A DNA stretch of 41,962 nucleotides from Chloroflexota bacterium (GCA_016875875.1 VGOP01000008.1:83834-125795); one strand, 5' to 3'; positions 16,056-24,493 are shown, numbered from the stretch's first letter. The notes: generated by a model from the sequence alone, not told the origin. Made by a program: numbers and translations.

Positions 16056-16565
16056 CTAGGCATCTTGAAACTCGGGTTGGTACTTTACCGTTCCGCTTAT
16101 GTTTGCCAGTGCGCCTTTGCTGAGCTCCAGGGCCATAAATGCCTCCTCAGGGACTGGATATTCACATTTGAGGTTAAAGGTTCTGGCTGGAACAAAACCG
16201 AAGCGCGGGTAGTAATCCGGATGGCCCAGAACAACCACCGCTTTGTGACCAGCTTGATGGCATTTCTCAAGACCAGCGCTGACAAGGCTTGCCCCTATTC
16301 CCCTGCTCTGATGCGATGGCAAAACGGCCAATGGCCCAAGCCCGACGGCAGTCAGGCTCGATGATTCTGATTGGATTGTGACAGGGGTGAATAGGATATG
16401 ACCTACGACCTGGTCTGAATCAATAGCCACGAGCGACAGTATGAATGCTTGCCTGATGCGAAGCTTCTCAACTATGTCTGCTTCAGCCGTGCCACCAAAT
16501 GCCTGCTCATTAACATAGCCAATAGCAGCTATATCTTCAGGTGTTTCCTGACGTATAATTAACAC
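16056..16565 (-). CDS. GNAT N-acetyltransferase, YhbS-like
   Basis: This protein of about 170 residues begins VLIIRQETPEDIAAIGYVNEQAFGG. It carries the acetyl-CoA binding motif A LAVLPSHQSRGIGASLV and the YhbS-type segment VVLGHPDYYPRFGFVPA, so membership of the COG3153 branch of GNAT enzymes is likely. The acceptor is unknown. The GTG at 16565 is proposed as start. A longer frame reaching 16694 translates the complement of the neighbour's glycine-rich tail as an Ala/Val-rich stretch and is an artefact. The ribosome site before GTG is weak, so the start could be slightly different. It follows the DUF2207 gene by 73 bp. Confidence 0.85.
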   Translation of the reverse strand: MLIIRQETPEDIAAIGYVNEQAFGGTAEADIVEKLRIRQAFILSLVAIDSDQVVGHILFTPVTIQSESSSLTAVGLGPLAVLPSHQSRGIGASLVSAGLEKCHQAGHKAVVVLGHPDYYPRFGFVPARTFNLKCEYPVPEEAFMALELSKGALANISGTVKYQPEFQDA

Positions 16566-16638
16566 GAAAAGCTCAATTCTTAAGTTTGATGTCTTGTGCC
16601 TGGGGATTGGCGCATGGGCAATGATTGCCTTCAGGGTG

Positions 16639-18453
16639 TCAGCCAGCGCCACCTCCACCACCACCGCCACCTCCACCACCACTGCCGCTGCCACCGGAAA
16701 AGCCTCCCTGGACCATGTTTACCATGCCACTGAAGGCATCGCTTATCGAGCCTAGCGATGGTGCCGATGAGATGGCGGGGGTTATCCCGTCTCCTGTATC
16801 ACCGGCGGCGTAAAACCAGACCGGTGTTGGAGCCTCAAGCTCGCTGAACTGCTTTACCCAGCCCTGGGTCAAGCCAAAAACTACCGCATAGGCGAAATAG
16901 GTATCCCAGTAGCTCAGATTGTCGGTAGCTAGCTGCTTGTCTTTAACCATTTTCTTGAGATACTTGCCAAAAGCCTTCCACTGCGCAGATTCTTTTGTGC
17001 CTGTCTCCGTTCGCTTGGGTAGTTTCCGTGATAACATGACCGCTGCTATGCCAACGGGAATTAGCATCACAAAAGGAACGAATGTCATCTCAGCATATTG
17101 GCCCAGAAGCACAAAGAGCAGTATGCCAAGAAACATGGCAAAAACGATGAGAAGTAATGCGGGAGTAAGCAGGCGTTGGGCTGACCGCGATGGCTCCTCT
17201 TCAAAAAGTCCCTGCTTTACGGCATCCCGTTCCACCTTCTGGGTAAATTCCCGCAATAGCTGCGGATGCCGTCCTTTCTGCCCTGAAAGCAGTTTGCCGT
17301 CGCGACTTGCCATAGTCTGCGTTACCAGTTTCTCGAAAGAGAATTTCTCACCATCCTTGGCTTTTATTATCAGGATGTCTTTTTGTGTGCCGAACCAACG
17401 TCGTCTTTCTGTTTGCACTATCTCCAGGATGCCTTTGTTGGCCAGGTCGAAGAGGGTGGCAGTAAGTTCCGCCGGACCCACTCTGGCACGGGTTACTAGT
17501 GCCACCAGTGCTGGAGGTAGGTCACTCGGGGGTGAGTACTGTGACTGCGGCACCGGCCCAATTTCAGGCAAGCGGCCTCTTCTGCTGAAGGCACGACGTA
17601 TCCAGAGAGCCCCAAGTAGCGGTACAACCAATAAGCCAAATAGCGTCAGGAGCAGGTTTATTACCGGCTTAACTTCATTGTTGTAGGCCTCTTGCTTTTC
17701 TAGCTTTATCTGCCACGTTGGCGGAGTGCCTTCGATAAGGCCGTGGGGGAAATAGACTCTGATCTCAAGTTCTTCAGCAGCCGGTACTCTACCGGCGAGG
17801 AACTCTATGGTCTGGTCATCCACTATACGCCTGATAGTAGGTACACCATAGCTATAAATGGAAAGCTGCTGTGGCGGCACCGGCTGAGGCAGGTGAACTA
17901 CTACTTTGCTTGACTCCACATAGCTGTCGCGGTCTCCGAAAACGGCTTTCCAGTATAGCTGGTCAGCAGGGCTGTTGATGTGCACACAACCGTGTACCGT
18001 GTACCTCAGCTCTATGCTCCGACGGCTGTTAATTGTCTCCGGAAACCACCAGCCAATCCAGAACTTGTCTTTCTCCATCCATGTAGCATAGGCATAAGTC
18101 TCACCACCGGGTGACTCACCAGTCCTCTTCCGAACATCTATCCATTCTTTCACCGAAGGGTTCAGTGAGTATCGCCGGTCACCTTCCCAAACCTCTACAT
18201 TGTCGATTGACTCAAGCCTGTCGGTGGGCATCCATCTGAATGCATAGTGGAAATCGCCTGAGGTGAAAACGAATGTCTGTGTCTCGCTGATTTGTATATC
18301 CGAATTGGCTAGAATGCTGATATCGACATTTATGGACTCGTAATGATACACTCGGTCGGCTGCGGCAATAGCCCCAAAGCTGCCTAATAGCAGGGCCAGA
18401 GCCAAAAAAACAACCAGAATAGAAAGCAGCCCCTTGTCGATCCTGCTAAACAT
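16639..18453 (-). CDS. DUF2207 domain membrane protein with poly-glycine tail
   Basis: This 604-residue protein has a signal/anchor (about 8-30) and an extracytoplasmic beta-rich DUF2207 domain (about 35-255; YHYESINVDISILANSDI, FHYAFRWMP, WIGWWFP). A membrane segment (about 265-285) and a cytoplasmic winged-helix-like part (ELTATLFDLANKGILEI) follow. Two close membrane helices (about 430-475) come next, then YWDTYFAYAVVFGLTQGWVKQF. It ends in a serine/glycine run, with eleven consecutive glycines. This is the usual DUF2207 (YciQ-like) layout, including the glycine-rich end; the molecular role is unknown. ATG follows AGGAGAAAGTCAGGG. It starts 16 bp after the acyl-CoA dehydrogenase stop and may be read through from that operon. 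Confidence 0.88.
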   Translation of the reverse strand: MFSRIDKGLLSILVVFLALALLLGSFGAIAAADRVYHYESINVDISILANSDIQISETQTFVFTSGDFHYAFRWMPTDRLESIDNVEVWEGDRRYSLNPSVKEWIDVRKRTGESPGGETYAYATWMEKDKFWIGWWFPETINSRRSIELRYTVHGCVHINSPADQLYWKAVFGDRDSYVESSKVVVHLPQPVPPQQLSIYSYGVPTIRRIVDDQTIEFLAGRVPAAEELEIRVYFPHGLIEGTPPTWQIKLEKQEAYNNEVKPVINLLLTLFGLLVVPLLGALWIRRAFSRRGRLPEIGPVPQSQYSPPSDLPPALVALVTRARVGPAELTATLFDLANKGILEIVQTERRRWFGTQKDILIIKAKDGEKFSFEKLVTQTMASRDGKLLSGQKGRHPQLLREFTQKVERDAVKQGLFEEEPSRSAQRLLTPALLLIVFAMFLGILLFVLLGQYAEMTFVPFVMLIPVGIAAVMLSRKLPKRTETGTKESAQWKAFGKYLKKMVKDKQLATDNLSYWDTYFAYAVVFGLTQGWVKQFSELEAPTPVWFYAAGDTGDGITPAISSAPSLGSISDAFSGMVNMVQGGFSGGSGSGGGGGGGGGGGAG

Positions 18454-18469
18454 CTGCCCTGACTTTCTC

Positions 18470-19645
18470 CTATTCCTTTGCCTTGGGGATGATGGAGCGG
18501 GCGATGATTTCTTTCTGGATTTCGTCTGTCCCGCCGCCTATTCGGGAGAGGCGGCAGTCCCGCCAATAGCGTTGAGCAGGACTGTCCATCAATAGACCAT
18601 GACCGCCATGAATTTGCAGAGCCTCATCGGCTACGCTGTTGGCTACCTGAGACGACATCAATTTTGCCATGGATATTTCTTTAACCGGATAAACTCCGTT
18701 TTCGAATAGCCAGGCCACATAATACACGAATTGCCTGGTGACTTCTATCTCTGTCGCCATATCTGCGAGCTTATGTTGAATGACTTGGAAATGAGCCAGC
18801 GGGTGACCAAATTGCTCCCTCTGTTGAGCATACTTAAGGGCGGCTTCAAAAGCTACCTGAGCCCGACCCACCGCATTAGCTGCCCCAGCTATCCTCTCTC
18901 CCTGGAGTTCCCACATAATGTGGTAGAAGCCCTTCCCCTCATCACCAATCATGTTTTCGGCTGGAACCTGACAGTTATCAAAATGAAGATGAGCAGCATC
19001 AGAGCAGACAGTCGTCACTTTGTGCAGCTTTCGCCTGGTGAATCCGGGAGCGTTTGATTCCACAAGAAACAGGGATATACCCTTATACCCTTTCTGCTCG
19101 CTGGTTCTGGCCACTACAAGGATAAAATCGGCACGGTAGCCATTGGTGATGAATATCTTCTCTCCGTTGATGACCCAGGAGTTGCCGTCCTTCCTGGCAT
19201 TTGTCTGGATGGCAGCTACATCAGAGCCAGCCTTAGGCTCGGTTACCCCTAGAGCCCCGATCTTCAGGCCACGGTTCATCGCCACCAGAAATCGTTGTCT
19301 CTGTTGTTCAGTGCCGAATTTAAAGACAGGCGGTGCGACCATTTCATTCTGAACGGATACTGCTGTGGTTACTCCACCCATGGTTGAGTGAGCTAACTCC
19401 TCAGAAAAGATTATCGAATACATGAAGTCCAGATTTTGCCCGGCGTACTTCTTGGGGAAACGCAAGCCCAGAAACCCGAGTTCGGCAAGACGCGGGAAAA
19501 TGGAGGAGGGGAATTCCTCTTTTTCTTCCCATTCATCAGCGTGAGGCGCCAGCTCTTTCTCGGCGAATTCCCTTACCTTCTTGCCGAATTGTAAGTGCTT
19601 TTCTGTGATAATTGGATGTAGTGTTTTGGGGCTTTTCTCTTCCAT
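18470..19645 (-). CDS. Acyl-CoA dehydrogenase
   Basis: This 391-residue flavoprotein has the three-domain ACAD fold: TEPKAGSDVAAI (135-146), WVINGEKIFITNG (157-169) and QIHGGHGLLMDSPAQRYWRDCR (344-365). The usual catalytic Glu of medium-chain enzymes (YEGT motif) is replaced by Gly (RIGGGTDEI, G371). A Glu is present at E250 in ELQGERIAGA, the position used as base in isovaleryl- and long-chain acyl-CoA dehydrogenases. It should oxidise an acyl-CoA to the enoyl-CoA and pass electrons to ETF; branched or longer substrates are favoured. It sits 2 bp after the CoA-transferase beta gene, as the last clear enzyme of the 24493-18470 operon. Confidence 0.92.
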   Translation of the reverse strand: MEEKSPKTLHPIITEKHLQFGKKVREFAEKELAPHADEWEEKEEFPSSIFPRLAELGFLGLRFPKKYAGQNLDFMYSIIFSEELAHSTMGGVTTAVSVQNEMVAPPVFKFGTEQQRQRFLVAMNRGLKIGALGVTEPKAGSDVAAIQTNARKDGNSWVINGEKIFITNGYRADFILVVARTSEQKGYKGISLFLVESNAPGFTRRKLHKVTTVCSDAAHLHFDNCQVPAENMIGDEGKGFYHIMWELQGERIAGAANAVGRAQVAFEAALKYAQQREQFGHPLAHFQVIQHKLADMATEIEVTRQFVYYVAWLFENGVYPVKEISMAKLMSSQVANSVADEALQIHGGHGLLMDSPAQRYWRDCRLSRIGGGTDEIQKEIIARSIIPKAKE

Positions 19646-19647
19646 AA

Positions 19648-20334
19648 CTAGAACTCCATTACTTTCAAGTCCTTGCTTATTATGAGCTTTGGTTTGGTAA
19701 ACTGCTGGATGTAGTCAACGCTTATCCCGGGGGCGAGCTCTTTCAGTTCCAGCCCGGCCTCTATAATATCAAGCACACATAGACTGGTGATGATTCTGTT
19801 TACCACGCCCTTTGCTGTCAAGGGCAAAGTGCATCGCTTTACAATCCGCGGCTTCCCGTTTCGGTCGGTATGTTCACAGATGACGATGATGCGTCTGGCT
19901 CCGTAAGCCAGGTCCATGGAGCCGCCTATGGCTCCCAAGGCCTCTCCTTCAGTTCGCCAGTTGGCTAAATCACCGGTCTCGGACACCTGGTAAGCGCCAA
20001 GGATGGCGACATCGAGGTGACGACCGCGCATCATGACAAAAGAATCTGCAGAATGGAAGAAGGAGATGCCCGGGAGCATTGTTATCGGTTGAGCCCCGGC
20101 ATTGACTAATTCCCAGTCCATTTCATCATCGCTGGCTATCGGTCCGAAGTTCAGTACACCGTTTTGTGAATGAAGGATGACTCCTTCAGGAGCAAAATTG
20201 GCTACTAGAGTCGGCAACCCGATGCCCAGGTTTGCATACATCCCCGGCTTCAGTTCTTTGGCTGCTCTTAGGCATATAAGGTCTTTGGCTAAACCTGCTG
20301 CTGGTGGTTGTTCAGAGCTACTTTCTTGGGTCAA
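19648..20334 (-). CDS. CoA-transferase family I, beta subunit with Gln at the catalytic Glu
   Basis: This 228-residue protein aligns along its length with AtoA/ScoB beta subunits: NLGIGLPTLVANFAPEGV, then HSQNGVLNFGP, NWRTEGEALGAIGGSMDLAYGARR and KRCTLPLTAKGVVNRIITSLCV. In active family I enzymes the motif is SENG, and the Glu forms the glutamyl-CoA thioester intermediate (E46 in E. coli AtoA). Here the codon is CAA, giving S-Q57-N-G. The rest of the active-site scaffold is intact. The protein may therefore be inactive in ordinary CoA transfer, may regain activity by deamidation, or may do another reaction. TTG start; the stop of the alpha gene overlaps it by four bases (TTGA). It is followed by the acyl-CoA dehydrogenase after 2 bp. 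Confidence 0.9.
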   Translation of the reverse strand: MTQESSSEQPPAAGLAKDLICLRAAKELKPGMYANLGIGLPTLVANFAPEGVILHSQNGVLNFGPIASDDEMDWELVNAGAQPITMLPGISFFHSADSFVMMRGRHLDVAILGAYQVSETGDLANWRTEGEALGAIGGSMDLAYGARRIIVICEHTDRNGKPRIVKRCTLPLTAKGVVNRIITSLCVLDIIEAGLELKELAPGISVDYIQQFTKPKLIISKDLKVMEF

Positions 20335-21068
20335 GTCTTACGCCCTTTTGTTTTGACGGTACCTTTGTATACCCAGTCCAGTGGCGGCTTCTCGGCCTTG
20401 ACCACTTTGTGGACGAAGATGCCCGGTGTAACAATAGCCTCGGGGTCGAGCTCGCCCGCCTCTACCATTTTGTCCACTTCGGCAATGGTAACCCTGGCAG
20501 CTATCGCCATGACGGGATTATGGCACCTTGCTGTCATTCGATAGACCAAATTACCCAATCTGTCACCCTTGTGTCCTTTGATGAGGGCAAAGTCGAGGGG
20601 GAGAGCGTGTTCCAGGATACACTCTCGGGTTCCGAATGTCTTTTTCTCCTTGCCTTCTTCTACTATTGTGCCCACGCCGACCGGACAGTAAAAAGCGGGT
20701 ATGCCAGCGGCGGCAGCACGCAGCCTCTCTATCAGATTCCCTAAGGGTAATATCTCTACCTCGAATTCACCCTTTAAGTATGGCTCGAGTAGAGGATTGG
20801 GAGCAGATGGATCAGCGTATCTGGCGAATGGTGTGATGGCTTTTTGGACGCTGCCGGATTGAATCAAGAATTCGAATTGTCTCGGGCTGGTAGCCACCAC
20901 GGTGAGACCTTTGACCTTTCGCTCGGCTAAAGCGAGGACGAGTCTGTACGGAGTACCGGCAGCGCCGAAACCACCAATACCAATAACAGCGCCATCAAAT
21001 ATATCGGCCACTGCTTCAGAAGGGCTGGCTACAATTTTGCTAACTACCGGCGATTTACCTGTACTCAA
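20331..21068 (-). CDS. CoA-transferase family I, alpha subunit
   Basis: This 245-residue protein matches AtoD/ScoA alpha subunits: GAVIGIGGFGAAGTPYRLV (CoA-binding glycines), AAAGIPAFYCPVGVGTIV, FALIKGHKGDRLGNLVYRMTARCHNPVMA and ELDPEAIVTPGIFV. Paired with the beta subunit, it should move CoA between an acyl-CoA donor and a free acid, activating the pathway substrate. It is slightly longer than many alpha subunits (about 220 aa) because of the N and C termini. TTG start with a weak ribosome site, 12 bp after the DUF35 gene, so it probably depends on coupling. The overlap with the beta gene fits equal production of both subunits. Confidence 0.92.
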   Translation of the reverse strand: MSTGKSPVVSKIVASPSEAVADIFDGAVIGIGGFGAAGTPYRLVLALAERKVKGLTVVATSPRQFEFLIQSGSVQKAITPFARYADPSAPNPLLEPYLKGEFEVEILPLGNLIERLRAAAAGIPAFYCPVGVGTIVEEGKEKKTFGTRECILEHALPLDFALIKGHKGDRLGNLVYRMTARCHNPVMAIAARVTIAEVDKMVEAGELDPEAIVTPGIFVHKVVKAEKPPLDWVYKGTVKTKGRKT

Positions 21069-21080
21069 GCTATACTCGCA

Positions 21081-21542
21081 CTACAACGGCTTGAAATATT
21101 TGATATCAAGGATATTGCCCTCGCATTTGTCTTTAAATACCGCCTCTACACGCATCCCTATTGTGATTTTATCAAGGGCTGTCTCTCCCAGGAGATGACA
21201 CATTCCGGTATCTGCTCCATCTAGTTGAATTATCCCGCAGGCGTAGGGAACATCTGTGGGCTGGTAGCTTGGAGAATAAGTATATTGGATAACGGTGTAA
21301 GTCTGGACAGTACCTCTGGGCAAAACCTCAACTAATTCGCTCAGATTGCTAAAACACACGGCGCAGACAGATCGGGGTGGCACGTACACCTTTTGGCAAG
21401 TAGGGCACTTCACACCCATTATCTTTTTATTATCTCTGAGCTGCCGGTAGAACTCGCTGGCAAGAGCCCCGTAGTAGTTGAAATAAGGGACGTAGAGCCG
21501 CCCTGGAACCGTGAACGGTGCAGTCGCTTCCTCTTTAGCCAT
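21081..21542 (-). CDS. DUF35 OB-fold / zinc-ribbon acyl-CoA-binding protein (first)
   Basis: This 153-residue protein has the N-terminal helix FYRQLRDNKKIMG, a rubredoxin-like zinc ribbon with C46, C49, C60 and C63, and an OB-fold domain (GTVQTYTVIQYT, CGIIQLDG, IGMRVEAVF). Such COG1545 proteins bind thiolase-fold partners and form part of the acyl-CoA channel, as in ChsH2-Ltp2 aldolase and the archaeal thiolase/HMG-CoA synthase complex. Two thiolase-fold genes and a second DUF35 gene lie just upstream in the same operon, so it is most likely a subunit of one of them. Cysteine spacing is identical in both DUF35 proteins. It is 122 bp from the preceding gene across a hairpin repeat. Confidence 0.92.
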   Translation of the reverse strand: MAKEEATAPFTVPGRLYVPYFNYYGALASEFYRQLRDNKKIMGVKCPTCQKVYVPPRSVCAVCFSNLSELVEVLPRGTVQTYTVIQYTYSPSYQPTDVPYACGIIQLDGADTGMCHLLGETALDKITIGMRVEAVFKDKCEGNILDIKYFKPL

Positions 21543-21575
21543 CCTGTCAATCCCTTTTTACTGAGAGTATTTGTT

Positions 21576-21660
21576 TGTCATTGCGACGGGCGTAAGCCAC
21601 AAAGCAACCCCGGAGATTGCCACGCTTCCCTCTCAATTACAGAGAGGAGTTGCTCGCAAT
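21576..21660. repeat. Dispersed 'gtcattgcgag / ggcaatctc' repeat, copy A
   Basis: This 85-bp element in the gap between the two DUF35 genes starts gtcattgcga, contains agattgccacgcttccctc, and ends with an inverted cgagcaa-type arm (gttgctcgcaa). Shorter relatives occur at 24653-24687 and 26091-26130. It interrupts an otherwise tight operon and could form a stem-loop in the mRNA. Confidence 0.7.
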
Positions 21661-21664
21661 TCTT

Positions 21665-22150
21665 CTAGCCTTTCACTAACCTGAAATAGAGAATATCTGT
21701 TACTAACCCCTTGCGTTCCTGCTTTGGCTTCAATACCATCTCAACCCTCGCCCCTTCCTTCAGTTTTGTCTCATCTTGCTCTTCGAGATAATGCTGAAAG
21801 GTTATTCCCTCATCAAGTAAGATATTCCCGTGAATGTAAGGCTCCGGCTCTATTTTCCCGGTGCTCGGGTTCATCTGTGGTGCAACTACCTTCTCCCACT
21901 CTATCAGCTCTCCCTTACCGGAAAGCTCTACCCAATCAGGCCATTCTGACGCTCTCACGTGGCATATTCCACAGATAATCCTGGGTGGTAATAGGAGACG
22001 CTGACATTTGGGGCAGCGACTAGCCCAGAGCTTGCCATTGTCTCGTAGCTCGACTAGCCACTTGCCCAAGTAGGGACCGGCACTCCAATTGAAAGGCAGG
22101 TTCATCAAATTTGAAGTGCCGAGGTATTCTGGCGACTCTTTTTTGTCCAA
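21665..22150 (-). CDS. DUF35 OB-fold / zinc-ribbon acyl-CoA-binding protein (second)
   Basis: From the proposed TTG at 22150 this is a 161-residue protein. It has the helix YLGKWLVELRDNGKL, zinc ribbon cysteines C46, C49, C60 and C63, and an OB-fold (GKGELIEWEKVV, YIHGNILLDEG, LKEGARVEMVLKP). TTG 22150 has GAGG about 6 nt upstream; GTG 22162 and ATG 22105 are alternatives. A frame extending to 22300 would run deep into the upstream thiolase-fold gene and is unlikely. It follows that gene's stop by 13 bp. The likely role is to assemble with a thiolase-fold partner and position the acyl-CoA substrate. Confidence 0.9.
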   Translation of the reverse strand: MDKKESPEYLGTSNLMNLPFNWSAGPYLGKWLVELRDNGKLWASRCPKCQRLLLPPRIICGICHVRASEWPDWVELSGKGELIEWEKVVAPQMNPSTGKIEPEPYIHGNILLDEGITFQHYLEEQDETKLKEGARVEMVLKPKQERKGLVTDILYFRLVKG

Positions 22151-22163
22151 ACTATTCCTCACT

Positions 22164-23324
22164 TTAATCCAGAGCTTTACTGAGCAAGTGTGCCACCGTC
22201 CAGCTGCTGCCGCCCCAGGCTGTGGTGAATGTTCTTTTAACTTCACGGTTGACCTGGCGTGCCCCGGCATCACCGCGGATTTGCAGGGCAGCTTCAGCAA
22301 CCCGTATCATCCCGGTAGCTCCAATAGGGTTAGTGGCGATGACGCCCCCTGATGGATTGACCGGAAACTCGCCATCACGGTTGGTGACACCTCTCTCGAC
22401 GAGCTTGTAAGCCTCTCCCTTTTCACAGAAGTGGAACGCCTCAGACCAGACCAACTCCGCCCATGTAGATGGCTCATATATTTCAGCCATGGAGATATCT
22501 CGGCGCGGGTTAGTTATGCCATTCCGCTTGTATATTGTTAGTGCTGCCTTTTCCAGGTTATCCAGGGAAACAGGGTCGCCTCGATTGTAGCGAGTCTCGT
22601 TGTGGACCTCGACCCAATCTTTGACCCAAACCGGCTTTCGGCTCAGTTTTTTCGCCTTTTCCTCAGAGGCGACTATTATGGCACAGGCGCCTTCCGAAGC
22701 CGGGCACATGTCGAGCCTTCTCAGTGGTGGTACCAGCATCTCAGATTTAAGCACATCTTCGACTGTTTTCAGATTTAGTCTTAGATGGGCATGGGGGTTC
22801 AGGCATGCGTTTCTATCTGCCTTTAAGCGGACCAGAGCGGCATGTTCCTCAGTGGCGCCCGATGTTTTCATGTACCAACTACCCAATCGGGCGAAGGTGC
22901 CTATAGCTCCCGTGGATATCCAGCGATCCCATAGCGGGTCAGCGACGGTTTTTAGGCCAGCTCTGCTATCTCCCTCGCTTTGTTTTTCAAAAGTGACCGC
23001 CATGACAACATCGTAAAGCCCTGAAGCAGCACAGAAGAAGGCAGTGCAGGCCAGGGTGCCGCCGGTGGTGCCACCTGTGGTTACTCTGAACCCGGGCTTG
23101 TGATAGCAGCCTACATAGTCCACCTGCCACAGGTCCTGATGGTATCTTCCCTCGAAGAGCTCCATGTTCCCCGTTACTACTGCATCGACATCTTTTATCG
23201 TTAATTTGGCATCCTCCAAAGCAGCTCTTACCGCTTCGTTGCATAACTCAGGTATGCATACATCGGGACGTTTGCTTGTATGGTATGTCTGGCCTATGCC
23301 GATTATTGCAACTCTATTAGCCAT
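22164..23324 (-). CDS. Thiolase-superfamily protein (SCP2/Ltp2-like) lacking the canonical Cys and His
   Basis: This 386-residue protein starts MANRVAIIGIGQTYH and shows the SCP2-thiolase layout (VDAVVTGNMELFEG, ASGLYDVVMAVTFEKQSEG, EIYEPSTWAELVWSEAFHFCEKG, PVNPSGGVIATNPIGATGMIRVAEAALQI). The nucleophile region that normally reads CASG is G-G-T86-T-G-G, and the usual GHP histidine is Asn (ATNPIGATG). The C-terminal CxG cysteine is also missing (AWGGSSW). Normal thiolysis is thus unlikely. Relatives such as Ltp2 act as retro-aldolases with a DUF35 partner, which fits the adjacent DUF35 genes. ATG 23324 is used; the ribosome site is weak (GGAAAG). It follows the other thiolase-fold gene by 14 bp. 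Confidence 0.87.
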   Translation of the reverse strand: MANRVAIIGIGQTYHTSKRPDVCIPELCNEAVRAALEDAKLTIKDVDAVVTGNMELFEGRYHQDLWQVDYVGCYHKPGFRVTTGGTTGGTLACTAFFCAASGLYDVVMAVTFEKQSEGDSRAGLKTVADPLWDRWISTGAIGTFARLGSWYMKTSGATEEHAALVRLKADRNACLNPHAHLRLNLKTVEDVLKSEMLVPPLRRLDMCPASEGACAIIVASEEKAKKLSRKPVWVKDWVEVHNETRYNRGDPVSLDNLEKAALTIYKRNGITNPRRDISMAEIYEPSTWAELVWSEAFHFCEKGEAYKLVERGVTNRDGEFPVNPSGGVIATNPIGATGMIRVAEAALQIRGDAGARQVNREVKRTFTTAWGGSSWTVAHLLSKALD

Positions 23325-23338
23325 CTTTTCTTTCCGTT

Positions 23339-24493
23339 TCAGGTTTTTAGGATGAGCACTGCATGATGCTGCCCGCATGGGCCATAAGTGCCGTGGGCAA
23401 GACCGGTCTTAGCTTTGGGGATTTGGTGGCCGTCTGCCTTCCCCATAAGCTGAAGAGCTACTTCAGCCACCCTGGCGATTCCAGCTACCAGCGTGGGATT
23501 CCCAGATAACACCCCACCGGATGGATTCACCGGCAGTTTGCCTCCCATCTCGGTGAGGCCTTTTTCAATTAGCTTTCCTCCGTTGCCTTTTTCACAGAAT
23601 CCCAGGCCTTCGCTCCAGAGCAACTCTTGATAGGAGTAGTATTCTGATATTTCAGCCAGGTCGCTCTCACGCAATGGGTCGGTTATCCCAGCCTGACGAT
23701 AGGCGTCCCTTGCCGCTGAAGATAGAGCATCGCATTCGGCCAGGTCTCGGTCTCCCAGATAATGGCTTTCGTAGCATTGTCCCATGCCGGCTATCCAGAC
23801 CGGTGTCTTAGCAAGTTTCTTAGCTTTCTCTTCTACAGCCAGGATTAGGCCGCAAGCTCCGTCTGAAACTGGTTTGACTTCCAGTGACTTTATAGGAGAG
23901 GCCAGTACGGGCGAATTAAGCACCTCTTTAATTGATACCGGTTTTCTCAGCTGAGCAAAGGGGTTATTTTTAGCATTGCCTCGATTCTTGACTACTACAC
24001 GAGCCCGCTGCTCTGGAGTAATCCCATATTTGTGAATATAGCGGTTTGCCTGGAGAGCGGCAGCAGCTAGGAAATCAAGGCCGACTTTCTGCTGATAAAC
24101 TGGGTCGAAGGCAAAGTTCTCTATGATGTAACCCACCGTCTGCGATTCTTTACAGGTAGCCACCACTAAGACGACGTCGTAGTGTCCAGAGAGTATTTGG
24201 AGGTAAGCGTAGATGACGGCGTTAATCCCGTCTGAGCTTATTTTCTCCTCAGCTCGCAAATGGGCGCCGGCTACTTCACCATGGGCTATGTCAGACAGGG
24301 TTCTGCCATCCCAATGGTCAGAACTACAGGTAACAGTAGCATCGATGCCAGTGCCATCCCCGGAAAAGCTAAGCCCGGTCTCTTTCAAAAGCCTCTCTAC
24401 TACCTGATAGGTAATCTCGACTTCGCGCCAGGCTGGCTTTGCCTCTTCATATTTGGTCTGGGCAACAACTACAATGCCAACTTTTCGACTCAT
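23339..24493 (-). CDS. Thiolase-superfamily protein, second paralogue lacking canonical catalytic residues
   Basis: This 384-residue protein is the first gene of the acyl-CoA operon. The layout is as in its neighbour: VGIVVVAQTKYEEAK, SGHYDVVLVVATCKES, EISEYYSYQELLWSEGLGFCEKG, PVNPSGGVLSGNPTLVAGIARVAEVALQLMG. The nucleophile site reads K-I-S86-S-D-G, so Ser takes the place of Cys, and GHP is GNP. A cysteine near the C terminus (GPCGQHH) resembles the second thiolase cysteine. The two paralogues may form a hetero-oligomer, or each may pair with one DUF35 protein. ATG follows CAGGGA at good spacing, and a strong promoter with an inverted repeat lies just upstream (24519-24574). The exact reaction is unknown; aldol cleavage is a reasonable guess. 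Confidence 0.87.
   Translation of the reverse strand: MSRKVGIVVVAQTKYEEAKPAWREVEITYQVVERLLKETGLSFSGDGTGIDATVTCSSDHWDGRTLSDIAHGEVAGAHLRAEEKISSDGINAVIYAYLQILSGHYDVVLVVATCKESQTVGYIIENFAFDPVYQQKVGLDFLAAAALQANRYIHKYGITPEQRARVVVKNRGNAKNNPFAQLRKPVSIKEVLNSPVLASPIKSLEVKPVSDGACGLILAVEEKAKKLAKTPVWIAGMGQCYESHYLGDRDLAECDALSSAARDAYRQAGITDPLRESDLAEISEYYSYQELLWSEGLGFCEKGNGGKLIEKGLTEMGGKLPVNPSGGVLSGNPTLVAGIARVAEVALQLMGKADGHQIPKAKTGLAHGTYGPCGQHHAVLILKT

Noticed and set aside
16565-16694. N-terminal extension of the GNAT protein rich in Ala and Val
   Set aside because: It is the antisense reading of the glycine-rich tail codons of the DUF2207 gene, read in another frame. It overlaps that gene and is not part of the GNAT fold, which begins at VLIIRQETPED.
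22151-22300. Long N-terminal extension of the second DUF35 protein
   Set aside because: It would overlap the thiolase-fold coding region by about 135 bp in another frame, and the extra residues do not match DUF35 proteins.
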